Under the pieces are notes generated by a model. That model was not told the DNA's origin and ran no database searches. It worked only from the letters and a program-made list of their open reading frames with translations. From an uncultured Planctomycetaceae bacterium (GTDB taxonomy: Bacteria > Planctomycetota > Planctomycetia > Pirellulales > Lacipirellulaceae): a DNA stretch of 8,466 bases. The stretch covers positions 1-8,466 of the forward strand of contig CALMBE010000766.1 of assembly GCA_937860165.1 (NCBI GenBank), written 5' to 3'. The position numbers and the translations under genes were made by a program. This document shows, piece by piece, positions 6,118 to 8,466 of this stretch (its first letter is position 1; each line of letters begins with the position of its first letter).

Positions 6118-8166
6118 CTACTTCCCCAACTGCTCCGCCAGTTCCTTGGCACCGTAGATATTTCGCAGTGCCTCGCGGATACCCCCGGCGTGGACCGACA
6201 CCGCGCGGGCGACTTGGTCTTCGTACATGTAGTCGGCAGTGAGACCCTGGATGTTGCTGTCGAAGATGATGCCGACAAATTCACCAGCCCGATTGATGAC
6301 CGGGCTCCCGGAATTCCCGCCGATAATGTCGGCAGTCGAAACAAAGTTCAGCGGAATATCTACCGCGATGAGTTTTCGCGCGTCGTGCCATTTTTTCGGC
6401 AAGACCCACGGCTCGCGGACTTCATGCACCACTTCATGGTCAAACGCGCCGCCGAGCGTGGTCCACGGCGCAACCTCTTGGCCATGTTCCTGATAGCCCT
6501 TCACCACGCCAAATGCCAACCGCAGCGTGAAAGTCGCGTCGGGATAACCACTGATCCCCTGGGCGGCGACTCGGGCATCGTCGATTTGTGCATACGCTTG
6601 GCGTTCAGTCTCTTCGAGGGATTCACGCCGCTCGCGGACCCGGCGACACTCCGGCTCGAGGATGCGAAAAAACTGAATCATCGGATCGGTTGATTTACGA
6701 ACCGCCTCGACGCCCCCCTTGGCCAGCTCACGACGAAAATCGACTTGATTTAACTGCGACTGTGTGATCAGCTCGGTCACTCGTTCATGGGGATTTTTCC
6801 CGGCCAAGGCCGCGACCACCAGCGGATCGTCCCCGCCACGTTGCTCGACAAACATCGACAATTGCACCGTGAAGCGTGCGATTTCCAAGTCGTCGTAAAT
6901 CGGAGCGGGAGAAAACAGTTCGTGCTCCAGCGATTCCCGACCCGAACTCCGATACTCCTTGAAGCGATCCTCGCTCGGCTTTTCATCTTCCTCGGCCATC
7001 AGAACCAATTGCTCCGCGATCTCGTAATACCGTTCGCGGAACTCGACGCCTCCGCGCAAGAGCTTGACCGTCTCGGGCTGAACCTCGGCAATCCGCTGCC
7101 AAGCCTTCGCAAAATGCTGGAGCTCTGGGCGAGCGTTCAATTCTTTTAATAACTCGGCTTCACGCTCGGCCTTTTCAGCCACAAACTTGGGATCTTGAAG
7201 TCCCTGCACCATTCCCACCACCGCCTTGCGGCTGTTTTGCACCCCGAACAAGTCATCGTTCCCGCGTCGGCGAAACTCGGGGCCCTGCTGGCTAAACTGC
7301 TGGATGGCAACCTCTAACCGACAGAGGTAATTCAAATAAAATGGCAAACTATGATCGCGGAGTGTTTTGACCGCGTCGGTGGTCAAGGCCCGGTCCGTGC
7401 TTCCCGGATTGCCCGAGACAAACACCAATTCGCCGTCGGCAGGTCCCGCGTCGGACCATTTGAGAAAGTGCTCCACGACGGCGGGCTTTCCATTTTCGTA
7501 CACGCGAAACAACGCCACGTCGAGGCAGTACCGCGGGTACTCGAAGTTGTCCATGTCCCCGCCAAAGAATGCCATCGCGCTTTCGGGGGCCCACACCAGC
7601 CGGACATCGGTGTATTTCTGGTAACGATACAAGTGGTACTTCGCGCCACCAAAGAGCGTGATCACATCGCTCCGCAGACCGGTCTCGTCCAGCGACGCCT
7701 GCTCGATCTTGGCCATCGCCGCCTGCCGGGCCTTGTTGGCCTTCTCCGGGCCCATCTCGGCGGTCACGGCAGCGTTCACTCGAGCGGTGACGTCCTCGAT
7801 CGAGACCAGTTGATTGAGCTCCAGATCGGGGGCTTTGAGCTCATGCTCATGTCCCGTCGCTAGAAAGCCTTTGTCGTAGTAGTTGAACTCCGGGGTCGAG
7901 AGCTTATGCAAGGTGTCCGCCGCGACGTGGTGATTCGTGAGCACCAAGCCATCGCTCGAAACAAACGAAGCCGACCCCCCCGAACTAAACCGCACACTCG
8001 ACAGCATAATGTGTTCGGCCCATTCCTCGGAGGGATCGAAACCATGTTTCTCGTTGAGCAACTTGCGCGGCAAATTATTAAACAGCCACATTCCCTCGTC
8101 GCCACGGCAAATTGCGATCGACATCATAAAACTCACGGTGACAAAAACTCGTTGGAAGATACGCAT
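6118..8166 (-). CDS. S46-family dipeptidyl-peptidase (DPP7/DPP11-like), secreted
   Basis: A serine exopeptidase of 682 residues, close to the normal family length (about 700), expected to release dipeptides from peptide N-termini in the periplasm. Residues 1-22 form a signal peptide (basic start, hydrophobic 8-20); the mature protein would begin DEGMW, as in known members. The chymotrypsin-like triad is visible: His80 in LTNHHV, Asp216 in LDVALFRVYE, Ser619 in GGNSGSPV; the His-Asp spacing of 136 fits DPP7. Asn207 (GGDMDNFEYPR), Asn311 (QNSRK) and Asp636 (IFDSN) sit where the family anchors the substrate amino group. The residue 18 after the catalytic serine, which sets P1 preference (Gly in DPP7, Arg in acidic-specific DPP11), is Ser637 here. 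The middle (about 270-535) is the alpha-helical cap domain. The ATG at 8166 is supported by a strong Shine-Dalgarno and by the signal peptide. The cysteine usual after the second His is Val here. No terminator is seen after the stop. Confidence 0.93.
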   Translation of the reverse strand: MRIFQRVFVTVSFMMSIAICRGDEGMWLFNNLPRKLLNEKHGFDPSEEWAEHIMLSSVRFSSGGSASFVSSDGLVLTNHHVAADTLHKLSTPEFNYYDKGFLATGHEHELKAPDLELNQLVSIEDVTARVNAAVTAEMGPEKANKARQAAMAKIEQASLDETGLRSDVITLFGGAKYHLYRYQKYTDVRLVWAPESAMAFFGGDMDNFEYPRYCLDVALFRVYENGKPAVVEHFLKWSDAGPADGELVFVSGNPGSTDRALTTDAVKTLRDHSLPFYLNYLCRLEVAIQQFSQQGPEFRRRGNDDLFGVQNSRKAVVGMVQGLQDPKFVAEKAEREAELLKELNARPELQHFAKAWQRIAEVQPETVKLLRGGVEFRERYYEIAEQLVLMAEEDEKPSEDRFKEYRSSGRESLEHELFSPAPIYDDLEIARFTVQLSMFVEQRGGDDPLVVAALAGKNPHERVTELITQSQLNQVDFRRELAKGGVEAVRKSTDPMIQFFRILEPECRRVRERRESLEETERQAYAQIDDARVAAQGISGYPDATFTLRLAFGVVKGYQEHGQEVAPWTTLGGAFDHEVVHEVREPWVLPKKWHDARKLIAVDIPLNFVSTADIIGGNSGSPVINRAGEFVGIIFDSNIQGLTADYMYEDQVARAVSVHAGGIREALRNIYGAKELAEQLGK

Positions 8167-8173
8167 CGAAGAA

Positions 8174-8181
8174 TCCCTCCC
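8174..8181 (-). promoter_or_regulatory. Ribosome binding site of the S46 peptidase
   Basis: Minus-strand GGGAGGGA lies with its GGAGG core nine bases before the ATG at 8166. It decides this start over in-frame upstream start codons as far as 8247 and is the only clear Shine-Dalgarno among the plus- and minus-strand genes of the window. Confidence 0.75.
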
Positions 8182-8390
8182 TGGTGCTAGCACATTGAGG
8201 AAGACGAACCGCCTCACAGAGATCGAATGGTAGCAGATTCTGCCCATTTGGCGAACCTGACAACGAGGCGGAATGGTTGGTGTCAGGAAATGTCCTTAGC
8301 AGAACTCGCAGGACAACTGCAAAGTGGTTCATCAGGAATTTTAGTGGGTAGCAGACTAAACAATCGTGTGTGTTCCGAAAGAGCGATTAA
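8182..8390. other. Intergenic region upstream of the S46 peptidase
   Basis: About 200 bases that must hold the peptidase promoter. Minus-strand TTGTCA near 8257-8262 could be a -35 box, but no convincing -10 follows at the right spacing, so no promoter is assigned. A 62-codon plus-strand frame crosses it but shows no protein-like features. Confidence 0.4.
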
Positions 8391-8456
8391 ATCCCGGAGG
8401 GATGAAAGCCTTTAGCCGGGGGTCAGGTCGCCTGAGCGACCGCCACCCCCGGTAAA
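8391..8456. repeat. REP-like palindromic element with nested stems
   Basis: ATCCC (8391-8395) pairs with GGGAT (8399-8403). After the linker GAAAGCC-type stretch, CCGGGGGT (8416-8423) pairs with ACCCCCGG (8445-8452), extended outward by TTTA (8411-8414) with TAAA (8453-8456). Inside, GGTCGC (8426-8431) pairs with GCGACC (8436-8441) around a CTGA loop. The layout, a small leader hairpin followed by a long GC-rich stem beginning AGCCGGGGGT, resembles dispersed palindromic repeats I associate with planctomycete genomes. It lacks a T-run. It may act as a terminator for a gene beyond the right edge or be a non-autonomous mobile repeat. Confidence 0.65.
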
Positions 8457-8466
8457 CGAGTGAAAA

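Noticed and set aside
8190..8262. Promoter of the S46 peptidase
   Set aside because: A TTGTCA-like box exists but no acceptable -10 box follows at 16-18 bases, so it is not called.
8227..8415. Small plus-strand frame of 62 codons
   Set aside because: It overlaps the peptidase leader and runs into the palindrome, has no ribosome binding site and no recognisable features.
1..8466. CRISPR array, tRNA or rRNA genes, transposase genes
   Set aside because: No regularly spaced repeats, no cloverleaf or rRNA-like sequence, and no transposase motifs were seen on either strand.

Overview
The window reads like a chromosomal stretch of a planctomycete, most likely Pirellulales-like. This is inferred from the roughly 60% GC main body, a duplicated FtsX-type permease of the kind common there, an S46 peptidase with a TNHHV histidine motif, and several palindromic intergenic-type repeats. 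No rRNA, tRNA or marker gene fixes the taxonomy.

Layout. Positions 1 to about 640 are an odd mosaic. A coiled-coil reading frame runs into a flotillin/SPFH-like fragment that stops making sense at about 480. A 160-base segment with almost complete G/C at third codon positions follows. From about 640 the composition changes sharply to that of the rest of the window. A long ABC-transporter permease (631-4062, +) occupies the next 3.4 kb and carries a small GC-rich palindrome inserted in frame. A cruciform-like double hairpin (4097-4152) separates it from a 10-helix membrane protein made of two strikingly similar halves (4265-5347, +).

Convergent to that gene is an AT-richer toxin-antitoxin pair on the minus strand: a HigB/Gp49-like toxin (5693-6049) followed by a HigA-like XRE antitoxin (5370-5693), overlapping by one base. 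The toxin has a recognisable sigma70-type promoter placed so that its mRNA would be nearly leaderless. Upstream on the same strand is a complete, secreted S46 dipeptidyl-peptidase (6118-8166) with a strong ribosome binding site. The window ends in another palindromic repeat (8391-8456).

Functionally these look like independent units rather than one operon: an inner-membrane transporter or lipoprotein-export-type permease without a visible ATPase, an unassigned DMT-like transporter, a stress or addiction module that may have been acquired horizontally, and a periplasmic exopeptidase. I see no clear new multi-gene defence or biosynthetic system. The most unusual points are the mosaic at the left edge, the palindrome translated inside the permease, the near-identical halves of the membrane protein, and the serine at the specificity position of the peptidase.
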